Of a stretch of 64,000 nucleotides of DNA, positions 35,471 through 49,600 are shown piece by piece. The stretch's first letter is position 1. The number at the start of each line of letters is the position of its first letter. A program made the translations under genes and the position numbers. Source of the DNA: Apricaphanius iberus (Eukaryota > Chordata > Actinopteri > Cyprinodontiformes > Aphaniidae); NCBI GenBank assembly GCA_028564705.1, contig JAPXFQ010000113.1, forward strand, positions 2,604,001 to 2,668,000. Direction: 5' to 3'. The notes under the pieces are model-generated. The model did not search any database and was not told where the DNA came from. It saw only the letters and a program-made list of their open reading frames with translations.

Positions 35471-37606
35471 ATCTCTTATTTTACAATGTCAAAGAATCAG
35501 TTCAACTATATAAATTTTATGCCTTAGTTATGCACATTTCTGAGTTTTCTTTACCAAACTTAGGACTTTTCAACATCAAAGAATTTTTATTTTATTTCCT
35601 TGAAACTATGTTAAATTAATCTCAAAGCTCTTTTTTGTTGCAAAGTTACTCCTCCATGTTTTTTTTCTTTTATCTATAACGGCCCTAATACTCTGTCGAG
35701 TTTACGTAGTAAAAACTGTAGGATTCAACAATTTTATTTGCACGTGATAGTTTGCTGCTTAGTAAACCAAGTACAAATACGTTGGCTTAAAATGCTAACA
35801 GTAGTTGTCACCGCAATTGACGTCTAAAGCAAAAACATCCCAGCATGAAACACGAATCGCAATTACAGATCAGAAAAAAAGCAAAACAGATAACAAGTGA
35901 GGAAGTAAGGACTGGTTCAGGGAATGTCTGCATGGAACAAGGAGACGCGGCTGCTCCACTCAGAACCATCTGGCTACATAGAGAGACGGCTTATTGCGAT
36001 GTTTTGTTTAAGTAGTGTCGTTAAAATACACACTTCTGCAGACAAACAAGAGGGGAAAAAAAGGCGGAAAAATCAAGCAGCAGATTCTTCATGTCAGCAT
36101 TCATTACAAACTAACCCACATGCCAAAACAAAGAGCTACATCATGAAAATTAACGAACGAAAGTTTTAATTCATACATATACTAAAAAAAGTGCAGTTTG
36201 TCTATGATTAGATTTCAAATATAGACACCTCCTACCTAATTGCAAAGCACATTTAATTTAAAGGGGGGATAAATGTTATCTAAATGTTACAAGATCATAC
36301 AAACAACTATGAAATTATTATTTTCTAAAAGCTTGCCTAATTATATCGTAAAGGTTTAAAATTAGGGGTAGTGCATTTAGTCTTTACCTTGGAGATATTA
36401 AACTGAATGGCAGCACAGTCCTATTTTTTTAAGAAGAAAAAAAACAATAAAACTATTTCTCTTAGTTTAGTTTCTCTTAAAGGTTTCCTTTTCAAAGAAA
36501 TAAATAAATTAGTAGATATTAAATAAATAAAAATCTACAGCCTTCATATAAAAACGTGATCCTTCTCAGCCCAATGTTTGACGTTTGTGATGTGAAAAGT
36601 CACAATAAAACATCTGACAACTGGGATTTTTTTTATTTATTTAAACAGTGACGTGCTTAGAGCAAAAATGGTTTTAGGCTGCTTTTGTCAGCAAACTAAA
36701 AAAGAAAGAAAAAAAAAAGGAAAAATCCACGGTGTCCAATTTATATTAACATCTAAACTTCAGAAGAGTCCGAAAATAAATACAAATAATTAGAGATAAA
36801 CAATAAAAGTACCCTTCCACGTTTGAGGTTATTTCACATGTACATTGCAATGAAATACATTCAACTGATGTCTGCACGGACTCCATGGCCTATGATAGGA
36901 AGCGCAGTGTTGTAAATCAGAAACCATCTCAAGTGCTATCCAGTTTGCCCTTTCAAAACAAAATAAAAAATAAAATAAGCTAAAGAAACACACTGCTCCT
37001 TTCTCAGCAGCAAAATCTCAGTAGTGCAATTTTGACTGACAGTTTCTTATTTCTTTTCCTCAAACCCTCACACTAGCTAGGATTAGCATCTCATACGATC
37101 GCTATGTCGAAACACACAGTTGCACTTTGTTATCTTAGTTTAAAACGACGGGAATGTTACGTTCTGCATCGGGTGTCTTGTTGAAAAGCTGTAGTGTGAT
37201 TTAAGCCATAAAAAAAGATAGGAATGTGGCACGTGCGTGATTTTTTTTTTTTTTTGGAATCATATAACAGCAATCGGACTTGGTTAAACAAGCTGAGCGA
37301 GATACATCATCAAATGTTGCTCTTGGCATTTCAAAATTATATATTAAGAATATATAATACCCCACCGCTAGTAATACACTGTCTATTTGTATAGCTTCTA
37401 ATGTAGTCGAAGTTGTATGTAGGCTAATAAGGACTAGGTGACCTTGAAATGTGTTAAAAACAGTACCAGCGGTCAGGGCCTTGTGTGCACATCCTTGGCA
37501 GTGTTGATCTGTGTCACTAGATAGTCTCCTTCAGGATTCAGTTGCCGGTTTTAGTTGCCGGACAGTTGTAGTGCTGCTTGTGAGGCTCGGGAGCGGAAGG
37601 ACGACT
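35471..37606 (-). other. mybl1 3' flank, probably including its 3' UTR
   Basis: AT-rich, non-repetitive DNA downstream (minus strand) of the mybl1 stop codon. Several TTTATT (AATAAA on the minus strand) hexamers occur, for example near 36636, but I cannot choose the real polyadenylation site. No other gene seen. Confidence 0.4.
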
Positions 37607-40600
37607 TTAAAGGACAAGAGCCCTTGAGGTAGAGCTGGACGACGGGTAGGGACTCAGGTACTGTCGAGCCTGTTCTGTCATAATGAGCTGGTCCTCCGTC
37701 TTCCCATAAACCACTGCTTCCCATTCGCTCACCTTCAGGGATGGTGATCAGCGGTTAGTTTCAGTAACACATGCTTTGCACACACACACAGATAGATTAA
37801 GGTTATTTCACAGCGGTTACGGCTTAAAACTAGGGCTGCCACAAACGATTATTTTGATAATCGACTAATCGTCTATTATTTTGCCGATAAGTCGACTAAT
37901 CAGATCACCCATAAATTGTGTCTTATCAGAGAAGCTTCTCAAATATATAAATGATTAGCTTCCAGCTGGAAGTGTTTTCTCTAAGTATTATCTGCTATCT
38001 AAAATACTGACTGTTAAAAGTGATAGATTATTCAACATTTATGAACTAATTATAAAACAAAACATTAACGTTACAGCAAAACAAATGAAGTGGTAAAGAA
38101 ATAAAATCACAATCACTAGTGTTAATGTTGCAGATATCAATGCAAATTAATACATTAATTTGCATTTAATAGATGTGTATATGTGCAGTTGTAATTAACT
38201 TTATGATACTGCACCAGTCCGATCTGAATTATATTAAAAAGCCATAATTTTACGAGTTTTATCATCTCTAAAACTGTTGCAATTTTAAAGCAGTTCCACT
38301 TTATTACTTAAGTGAAGCAATTTTAAAGATATTAAATACATTTCACAAGTACAATTGTTTTTGCGTTTAAAAACGATTGATAGGATTACAATTTAAATCT
38401 ATAATGTTCACATCAGTAACACTCTGAAACAGAAATAAATCAACTCTAAAATCTGAAGAAATTTGAAAAGTTTACAATCTCCTTTATTTAAAGCCCCGAC
38501 AGTGTGTCACAGAAGGAAATATCCCCACATGAAAATGCACTGGGCTTTTTTTCAAGATTCACAATCCTGGTTGTGATTGTTTTACTTTGCATTTCAAAAA
38601 ATAAATGTTGATGTTTGATTACATTGTTTACTCTCTCTTTGCCTCCACAGCGCAATCCACACTTCAAACCTCTACAATTGCTACTAGCTGACTTTATTGA
38701 CGTCTTTAAAGAAATTGCAAGAAATGTTGTTTTTGCCAAATGCCATACTAACAAATACAAAAAACCCGCTGGGAATATTTAATTAGAAAACAGAGTTTGG
38801 GTTGACATACCTGAGCAGGAGGTGATTTTGGCGCTTTTTGTGAGGAGTTAACTTTGTTCATTTCAGGCCTGGAGAAGCACAGGGTGCGACTATGGACTAA
38901 GGACTTGTCTTTCTCAGAGGCTGACTGCATACCCTCCTCCTCCTCCTCCTCAGCGATTGGAATGACCAACGAAGTGTTTGCCATCAGATTTTCTTCTGAA
39001 ACCTGAAGAATGACGAGAGTTAAAAGCTGTCGCTGAAAAACAGGATCTCATAATAACAGCGACACAGCACTTCTCAAAATAAAGTTAATGCTATTATTAT
39101 TTAATCTTACTGCACACTAATCATAATAACAGTCTCAACCATCCTAAAAGCATCACTTTATACGTTTCCTGCTTCTCCTCCCTACTGGTTCAAAGCGCAA
39201 TTACAACTGTTCTTAACAACCCTGTTGCTCCCACCGACTTTGCAGATTACGATGTCATCAGATAGGGTGGTGTGTTTTGCATGTTTCTATGAATGTATGG
39301 AGAAAGAAAATAGGACTTTAAGGTTTGACACTGTAAAAAAAATGTTGCCGTAAAGCAGGTAGAGACCTCCCACTCGTGCCTACACAAACCACCGTAGTTA
39401 TTTAGTGCAGCAGAGGGCTGCTGAGTGTGGTCGCATGTGAAGCTGCTCAAGCTTCTGGCTCAAAAACCACTGAATACGGGTTGGAAGCAAAAGCTTAAAG
39501 TGTTAAAAACTCTCTAGTTTTGCTTTAAATGCCTCAATATCAAGACTTGTTTGGCAGAGTTCCAGTAGCACATCTGAGCGCTGTTTTTAGTTATATCCTT
39601 TATTTACTACACTCAATTTGTCATTATCAGGGATGTAAGAAAATATCTAAACGCTGATATATCATAATGTTTTATGTCATAGTATTGTATTGATATTCAA
39701 AGGCAATGTATCGATTTTTATCATTTTATCTTTTTAGAATCTGAATGGAACCATTAATTATAATTTTTGTAGTAAAATTAAAAGTTTTACAGTTAGATTT
39801 GGGCTCGTTAAATCTTCATTTTCTTTATTATCTGATATGCTCCAGACTTCTTTTCATAATTTTCTTTGGTGAGGCCTTGCTTCTTTTTTTTCCTGGACAA
39901 TTATTACAGCTGCAATGATTTTTGTTCATTTTACTTTACTTTTCGACAGTTATGTTGCATAGAAGGTATTGTTTTTTTACAACTGGGAGCAGCTGCTTTA
40001 CATCTCAAAAGCTCAAATAATACTTGAGCTACGACAGCAGATACCAGAGAAATTTAAAAGGAGGCTTCATGGATGCTGAGCAGAAGAAGAATGCAGAGAG
40101 AAAGATAGAGGAAATTCAAACAATCGATCATGGGCAAAGATCATACACCAGACTCCAATGTCTCTGCCCGGTTCTCTAACCATACGACCAGGCAGAGATT
40201 TAAAAGCAAAAGCAAATGAGGTAGATTAGCAGTTCTTACCAAGAACTGATAGAGTCATCAGGACAGATTAACATGGAATATCTTCTCTGCTGCCCAAACA
40301 TTGATCTGTTGGCACGTCATGACAGTCATGAAGCTGACAAACACCAACAGTCTTCAGTCAGAGGCCTTGCCCTATTTGCTGCAAGACTGACTGCTAACAG
40401 GGATCCTCCTCACCCACAGCATCACCACCCAATACTTTAAAGGTTCTTGTTTTAATGTTATGTTATGTTCTAAGTTTTTTAGGCCCGGCAGAAATCCTAT
40501 GAATACAGAGGCATAACAATGTAATGATCTGTGACTAACCCTGAGTTTTTTTGGATACAACCACACCCAAGTGCTTCAAGACTTAAAGCCTAAGTATTAC

Positions 40601-43600
40601 TGTGTGTGACTACGGTGAGGCAGAGAGGAAGGTGAAGCTGCAAAAAGTGGATGAGTTCATTTATCTGACATTAACAATCTAAAAACAGCAGACAGTGTGA
40701 ACCATATGAAGAAGAGGATGCAGGAGATTCGTGGACATCCTGTAGTGAAGGCGGACATGTAGACGGTTGGTGTAAAAGCAGGGACGCAAACGGCAGGGTA
40801 AGATGGAAGCAGGCGTTCCGCTGTGGCAAACCCGATAAAGGAAGTATTATAGCTGGTATGGAAACCTGTGATTTAAGACCCAGTCTGACCGACTCACCTG
40901 AGCTTTGTTGAGCTGCTCTTGGAAGAGTTGGACATCTAGGCTGTCTTTAACCCAAGGGTCTAGTACCAGAGACTTCCGCACTTTTCTGGCTGGACCGTCC
41001 ATCTAAATGTGCAAGTGAAACATTTATTGTGAAAGTTATATCAGCACTTCTTTCTTTTCAGAGAATATAAAATATCATATATTTCTATATTAAAATTCAA
41101 CATAAAACAGCCTAAGGGGAACAGATTTAGACATACATTGTGTTTCCATGCTCTGTGGTCGGACTGGAAGTCGCCTTTGCTGAAGATGTCTCTTCCTGTC
41201 TCCTGCTTCAGGACTTCTAGAATGTCCTCTTCCAGAAACGCCAAAGGCTGTGGCTGCAAAAAAAAACATGAGGAGTATAAATGACATCCCCCCCCCCATG
41301 GCTATAACAATTAGCTTTATGATCGGTGCCTGACCTCCATCCTCAATGGGCCGTGCATTTTCTCCTGGGCTGCTAAAGCTTTTTTGAACGGGGTTGGCGT
41401 CCGTGGGGTGGGAACTGCAGCATTTTTACCTAATTTAGGGGTCCTGGAACTGAAGAAAAGGCTTTCACTACATCATTGTGTTCCGAAATAACGGTGTTTT
41501 GAAGTTATTTCTCACTCTTCTTTTATTTACCCATCATTTTCTTTCTGGTGTTTGGGTGTATTTTCCTTGAGGAGAGGCGTAGCGAGGAGGCATCTTTGAC
41601 CACACACAGGAGTTGAGGTCAAGGCGGGATCATCCAAGTTCAGATGCTCCGTAGCTGATATATTGCAGAACTGACAGAACAGAGAAGATAAAAATAAATT
41701 TCTAATATGATCGTACCATGATAAAAAGGTCCTAATATGCAGGGGGGAAAAACATCTTTCACTTACTGCTGATGGGGTGAACGGCTGTGACTTTGTGGGT
41801 GTTTTCTTGGGAGAGTTTGAGATGTTTTCCAAGAAGGAAGAGAAAGTCCTGTCACACAGAGGTTGACCCCTGTCTCGCCTTTTCCTCCTCCCACTGGAAT
41901 CCTTACTGGGTTTTGATGAGTTTATGCGCGTCTGGGAGGCAACGCCTACCAAACCGTACGGCGGACAGTTCCCATCATGCCCTGAGATGGCAGATAGATC
42001 GTTGATAGTGTAGCCTATTGGTTTATAAGCTGCCCTCTCCTGCAGGAGATTGGTGAAGCCTGCTTGGTCGAGCCTGGGCGGTGTCACTGTGTTCGACAGC
42101 TCAAACCTGGCCACGTTGTTCCATGCTCCGGGGTCCTGCTAGGGGGAGAAGAAATCTTCTATAGATACGGCCATCATATCTGATCACCACAATTACTCTG
42201 TAGCGTTTATTTCTGCAACCCACTGAATCGAAGAGCTCCATGGTCTCTGCAAACTCTGGAATGTTTTGAAGGCTGGAAAGCACAGTGCTGGCCTCTGCAG
42301 TCATGAACTTGCTTGGAGAGAGTGGAAGCTGTTGGGGAGGTGGCGCTGGGATCTCTGGATCCCTCCAGGACGCCCTCTCCGCTTGCTCCTCTAGGCTGCT
42401 GCTACTTGTGGTCAGCGAGTCCTCAGACAGACTGTCTGACCAGGCTGGGTACGGCTCCACGCTCTGAGGATCGGGAGAAGGACGTTTCATGGTGATATTA
42501 AAATATCATCAAAATAAATCAGGTTATTCAAATGGTTAAAAAAACGTCATGGCGTACTGCAAAAGTATTCACACCCCTTAAACTTTTTTTTCCCCATTTT
42601 CCAACATGAACCTAGACCTAAAATGGGATTATATGTGATCGCAAAGTGTCATTAAAATCTTTTACAGTTGAAATTGTTTATATGTAAAAATCTAAAAAGT
42701 GTGGCATGCATTTGTATTCAGGCCCCCCGAGTCAATACTTTTTTTAAATTCTCTAATTACAGGTTTTTGGGGATATGTCTATGCCAGCTTTTTAGAAGTA
42801 GAAATTTGACTCCTTTTTTTAAAACTGGACTTAAAATAGGCCATTGTTATACAAACACATGCTTACATCTTAATGTATTTTAACTAGGGCTGTCTAACAA
42901 TTAAAAATCTTAATCTAATTAATCAGTAGCTGTGAATTAATCACAATTAACCAACACTCCAAAATATGACTGAAAAACCGTTACAAAACGTTACAAAACC
43001 GGAGGGCGTTAAAGTTCTTTTTTATAGAAAATACAGAAAACTTTTCCCATAAGTAAATACTCAATAGATAAAACTCTCTGGTTCATCAAATTACCATCAG
43101 TGTTAACATTAATGCAAAATAATAAAGACTCTGAATGCTCTTATTGTGAAGGTCTACAAAACTACTTAGGCTAGTGAGTTAGCACTAATTTAAGTCAGAA
43201 AACATCACTTTAACAGAATAATGAACATTTTAACAAAGCGGTAAAACACTATGAAATGTACTAAAACTATACAGTAACCCAACATAAACATAAATCACTA
43301 TAAATGTGCCGCTTTTCAACTTTTTTGCACTGTGACAGGGGCCTGGATGGCTATTTGCATGACCGAGCAGACAGCCAAAGTGGATGGAGTCAAATAAAGA
43401 AAATTCCCACTGATGTCATCTATGCACACACACACACACACTTCTCTTACCATCCAGATGCAGTTTGAGTCTGCTGTACTGTTCAGTGAGGAGAACTGAA
43501 CGCAGTGGGGGTTTTAATTTTAGGATGCGTAAAAAAACAACAACAAAAAACAAGTTAATTCTAGAAATTAATCGACCCAAATAAACGTGTTAATTCTGAA

Positions 43601-46600
43601 AGCCCTAATGTTTACTGCTGTTATCCTGCTGGACGGTGGAAATCTGGCCCAGTCTTGGGTTTCTGTGACAAGCTGTCTTCCAGGATAGACAGCGCTGTTC
43701 CTGTAGGAGAGAACTACCTCCCACAGCATGATTAAAACCTCTACCATGTTTCACCATGAAGATGGTGAGTTTAGGGTGGGAAGCAGTGTTAGTTTTCAGT
43801 CATACATGGCGTTTTGCATGTTAAAATGTCCAGTTTTTGGTTTCATCTTACAGGCACACCTCCTACCACACATTTGCTTTGGCCCCTACATCTCAGTTGC
43901 TTCTCTACGAAGTAAAGCTTTCTATGATTGTTTTATAACCTAATTCTGTTTTAAACTTTTCCAAGTTTTTCATCCCTGACCTCTCTGCTGTGTTGCTTTG
44001 ACTTCAAGATGTGTTTTGTTCATTAAGTGTTCTCTAAAAAAAAAACTAAACATCTACATGTGTACTGAGTTTAAATTATTTAATTACAGGTATCATATAC
44101 ACGTCACACTTTTCAGATTTTTTGTGTAAAAAATTCCATCCATCGAAAAAAATCCCTTTTGTGTCAGGGGTGTGAATACTCTTGTGAGGGAACCGTACGA
44201 ATAAATGCCGTGAATAAATGAAGAGTTTCAGTCACAGAGATAGACTACAGGGTCTACAGGTTTATGAGTGAAGGGTTCAGGACGAAAGGAGATGATGGAA
44301 CAGCTTCATGGGTGAAACCACAGTTACTGCAGGAGGTGAGGTGACTACAAAGCACAGCTTCAGGCCGACCCGAGGAAGACAGGAGATGGGGATAGGTTTG
44401 AGTATAGGATGACTACAGGCACGCATAAATGTGCTCAAATCTTGTGCTCACACGCACACAGAGAAAAAAAGCTCATTATGGAACGTCAACCACCAGATAC
44501 GTGATTTAGTTGCTTTCATCAAATCAGACGACCTAAAAATTAGAACATTTTATATTTAGTTTCTTGTCAAATTTGTAATATTTGTTTTAAAATGAGCTTT
44601 TTTTTCCCTTTTTTTTTTAACTGTGTATGCAAGCTGCAAACCCACACAGGCTGCTAGCTAAGTCTGCAAAAACACACACACACGGAGTGTGTTCTTACAC
44701 ATGAACCTCTGCACTGCACTTGTCGCTGGACTTCGCTTTCTGCTGACATAAGCAGCAGCTCAAGCTCCTTAATTCTCTGTTCTCTTTCAGGATCATCCAG
44801 GCAGGATGGCTGCCGTGTACGAACATCAGGTAGGAGAGTTCAGCAAGAAGAGAGTAAGGGGAAAGAGTTGTGAGAGTTGAGATAATCAAAGAAAGGCGAC
44901 AAAACACAACTTTACAAACATTGATTGTTAAGGGTTAGGTGGGGGTGGGGGGTGGGGGGCGGGGGGGGAACAGGACAGTCAAGTGTTCGATCGGCTTGAT
45001 TTGTCCAAAGTTAGCAAACAACAGTGTAACAATAAAGATAGGAAAATAAGGAGGGGTTGATACGTTTTTTATGTATATATTAACTCAAACACAAATACTC
45101 ACAGATATGAAGCTGGAATTTTCAGGAATTCCATCAATAATGTGTCCGCTGGCAGGATCGTAGGGAAAACTACCCACCTGTAACGCACAGCATCAAGTTG
45201 AAAGGAGCCCACATAAAGGACTTCAGATGAATTGTGAAGCGGAGAACGAAAGAGGACCTGATTGGGAGCCGTCACAGGCAGAGGGCTGCCAACACAGTGC
45301 TGGGGCTCGATAGCCTTCAGAGGACAGGATCTGCTGTTACGTCTCTTCCCGTTACCGGAGGAGGTGAAAGTCTTGCAGCCGTCTTGAAGGTAACCCTCGT
45401 GCTCCACTTTCCTCCTCATGGTGGAGTTCCAGTGGTTCTTGATGGAGTTGTCTGTGCTGTGAGGGAAAATAGTGTTGGGATCAAAGTCCAACCGGATTTT
45501 CCCGCCGGAAGAAGAAACGTGCACGTGGGGCGGGGGGTAACGTTACCGGCCAGGAAGAAGCTTCGAGATCTCTGCCCAGCGGTTGCCGAGCCGTTTGTGT
45601 GCTTCATAGATAATTCGATCCTCCTCCCGAGTCCAGGAGGACTTCTTCACCTCTGGGTTCAGGTGGTTGTGCCAACGCTCACGGCACTGTTTCCCAATCC
45701 TCCCTTGCAGGTGTTTTGCTATTACAGACCAACTCTTCGGGCCATACTTGTGCACCAGATCGATCACCTGCACAACACACCCAAAACAGGAAACTCTCTT
45801 GAAACAAACTTTTTACCTTTTTTTTTTTTTTACTGAAAAAGACAGAAAATGTAATTAAACTTGCGCATGAAGTATCCCCATGCCCCACAGAATTAGCAGT
45901 GCTTGGGAGTGGGTGAACGTAGCTGCAGGAGAGCTTCTTCTTGGACCATTATGTCAGAACTAAAACAACGCTGTGATGACATGGATGGCAGGTCCAGCTT
46001 TCGGTAACAGCTCTGATGAATTCTAGCTTGGTTTGTAACGTTTGGACTGAGTGAGGAAACTAAACTGCAGTCCCTTTTAAAACAACTGATTTTAATGGGA
46101 TTTTACGTGATTGTTGACGTGAAAGTTTGCTTTTAACGTGATAAAATTGGGAATAATGCGTAAGAATACCTTAGCAATGTGTTTTATTATAGCAGCTTTG
46201 GAAAGCCTGTTTTGTTAGGAGTGGTGTGGTAGAAAGAAAAGTAAGGAATGAAAGGTTGCACGTGTGTAGAGCGTAGTTAGCCTGACGGTAATTTAATAAC
46301 ACGTTGCACATTGTGGCATTTGCGTTTCTTTCACATTCTTCCTTTCTCCCATATTATCTCCTTGTTTTAATCCCTCCTTATATCCACATCAGCAACTCCC
46401 AGCTCTGCTTACCTTTTGATCCTCTTCTTTTGTCCAGGGTCCTTTCACCAGCTCTGGATTGAGCACCTTCTGCCAGCGGTGCTGACACTGACCATCTGTC
46501 CTCCCCTGTGGCAGCAGACACAGAAAGCTCCAAAAACATCACTCTAAACCAGCTGCTGAACTGTAACTCACTGAGACACAGTCTGACGTGACCCCACAGC

Positions 46601-49600
46601 ATGAATGAAATGTTCTTTAGAAATGAAAATACTCACAGGAAAAAAGGTGGCTATTAATTTCCAGGATTCGGTTCCATGCTGCTCAACAAGCTTTTTCAGT
46701 TTTTCATCCTTAAAAAAAGAGAAAAACAAATTGTAAGAAATGTGTTAAAACGGTTATTAAATAGTACGAACAGTTGTTAACCAGCTAAATACAGCTAACC
46801 TTTATTAATTGAATTCATTGTATTCTCTATGTAAACTATTCTCCATGATGGATAATACATCCCACTCCATCCATCCATCCGGAGTTATTTTTTTTAAATG
46901 CTGTATTCGTTTTATTGCAAGGCAATTTTATTTGTATAGCACGCTTTCGACACAAGTGCTTTCCAGGATTTGGTGGTAAAGAAACCAAACATATGATAAA
47001 AGCATAAAAAGTAAAGACAGCGAAACATACAAGTATGAAAGTTAAAAAGAGACAAAACACGAGAATCAATTAAAAGAAAGTATTCGGCGTTTGATTAAAA
47101 ACAACTATTTAAGAAAAGCATACAAAGAAATGTTTATGTCAAAAATCTATATTAGAACATTACTCAAAGGTAGCGCTAAACAGCAGAGTTTTAATCTTTG
47201 ATTTGAAAGAGCTGAATGATTCAGCAGCTTTGCAGTCGTCTGGAAGTTTGTTCTAGATTTGTGGGGCATAGCAGCTGAAAGCTGCTTCTCCATGTTTGGT
47301 TCTAATTCTAGGGACGTTTAGTAAACTAGATTTGGAGGACCTGAGTGGTCTGCTGGGTGACAGCAGGTCTTCAACATACTTTGGTGCTAACCCATTTAGT
47401 GATTTTTAAACCAGTAGGAGTATTTTAAAGTCTATTCTCTGAGCTACTGGGAGCCAGTGTAAGGACTTAAGAACTGGGGTGATTTGCTCTACTTTCCTGG
47501 TACTAATGAAGATACGAGCAGCAACATTAAAAAGGTCTGATTGACATTTTAGGTAGGTCTGTGAGGACGCTGTTGCAGTAATCAATCTGACTAAAGATGA
47601 TCGCATGGATCAGTTTTTCTAGATCCTGTTGTGACATTAGTCTTTTAATCCTAGAAAATATTCTTCAGGTGATAGAAGGCTGACCTTATTGTTGCCTTTA
47701 TGTGACCCTGGAGGTTCATGTCTGAGTCCATTATTAAACCTAGCTGTTGTGCTTGATCGGTGGTTTCTGGTTGTACCTGCTTAAGCTGTGTGCTGACTCT
47801 TGATCGATCTTCTTTATGTCCAAAAATAACTACTTCAGTTTTGTTTCTGTTCAGCTTTAGAAAGTTATGAAACATCCAGCTATTTATTTGTTCAATACAT
47901 TTATTTAGTGCTTGGATCGGTATATAGTCACCTGGTGACATTGTAATGTACAGCTGAGTATCATCTACATAGTTATGGTAGTTGTTATAATCTGTGCTGG
48001 TGGGAGCATGTAGCTATTAAATAGAAGAGTCCCCAGGATGGAGCCTTGGGGGACCCCACACGTGATTTCTGTTCATTTTGATGAAAAGTTTCCTACGCAA
48101 ACAAAGACATCCCTGTTCTTCAGGTAGGACTCAAACCAGCCAAATACCGTACCAGGGACACCGACCCAGATCTCCAGTTGTATTTTATGATCAACAGTGT
48201 CAGACGCCGCACTGAGGCCCAACATAACCAGCACTGTGGTCTGTCTGTTTTATGTCTACATTATTTGGATTGCCTCATCAATCCACATAATTTTTTTCTA
48301 GTCTTTGTAATCATAGATAATTTTCTTTCCAAAGAGTATGACTGGCCTTAGTGTGCTTTCTAATCAGCAGTGGCTTTATTATTGTACCATTCCAACAGAT
48401 GTCCTTTTTGCCCTGTATATCTCCTTCTTATTAAATGTGAGGGTTGCAGCACAGTAGATGTTGTTCTGGGTGACACTTCTTGTAAAGGTTCAACACTTTT
48501 CCAGTATTCGTCGGTCTATTTGTGGAAAATGGCTCTCACTGTGGTTTGCTGGAGATCCAGACCTTTACCCTTAGTCTGTTACCAAAATGCTTTGGTTGAA
48601 GTGATCTCTCTATTCAATAAGACAGGAAGTAATCAGGCCTGGGTGTGGTGAGGAGAACTTAAATCAGGAAATTTAGGTTCTTCACATTTAACTAATGATT
48701 TAACAAGAGGGTAATTACTTCACACAGGGCCAGGTTAGCTTGAATAACGTTTATTTCTAAAAAAAAAAAAAAAAATGTTATACCTTTCTTTTTGCTCTAC
48801 TTATTTTTATTCCACTTGGTCACAAGTCATTATGCAATAATTACGGAGTCTGTTTCGGTTTCTCCCTCTTGAGCTCTCAAATAACCAGACCACACTCTAT
48901 ATGTTACCTCTAATCCTCTTACCTCATCCCGGGACCATTTCACTTTGCACAGCAGCTTTTTGTCTTTGCTCTTCTCTTTACTCTCTGGATCTGCGGAGTG
49001 GAGCTCTTCATCCTCATCACGGCTATGTGACAACAATAAAAAGGCAGAAAGATAGTAATGCGTGTGGATTAGACATGAGACGACTCCTAATACAAAAATA
49101 ACATTACAGTACATTCAGACAGTAAACATTTTGTGGGTTTTCACCCATCTAAGGATTAAAACAAAGAATGGAAGAAGCAAAGCTGTAACCTTTGCATTGT
49201 CAGCATTATTTTTGCTTTTAATTAAGATTAAAAAATAGAAGAATATTTGTATAGATTCAGTTTAAAATACTGTATTTTTGGGGGGCTTTAATTATTTGAT
49301 TAGAATTAAAATGATGGATGAATAAATAGGTAAGTTAAGTAACATATTTGTCATTTTCATAAAATAATTCTGATAGTCAAACTTATGATGTTTTAGCCTG
49401 ATTCTGTGTAAATAAATATAAATTAAAAGGACAGTTTGGGGTTTCTTACAAAACAAAAAACCTTGGTACTTCATAACTTGACTTGTTACATCAAGGAACA
49501 ACCGAATATGTTTGTTTAGTAAACTAAGTCTGGTCTGATAATCTGGTCTTTCTCTTTTAATACTTTGAGAGATTACATTTTTATTTGAAAAAAGGAAAAT

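Noticed and set aside
45234..45836. 200-codon plus-strand ORF
   Set aside because: Antisense shadow of mybl1 exons 5 and 6, which encode the conserved Myb repeat on the minus strand.
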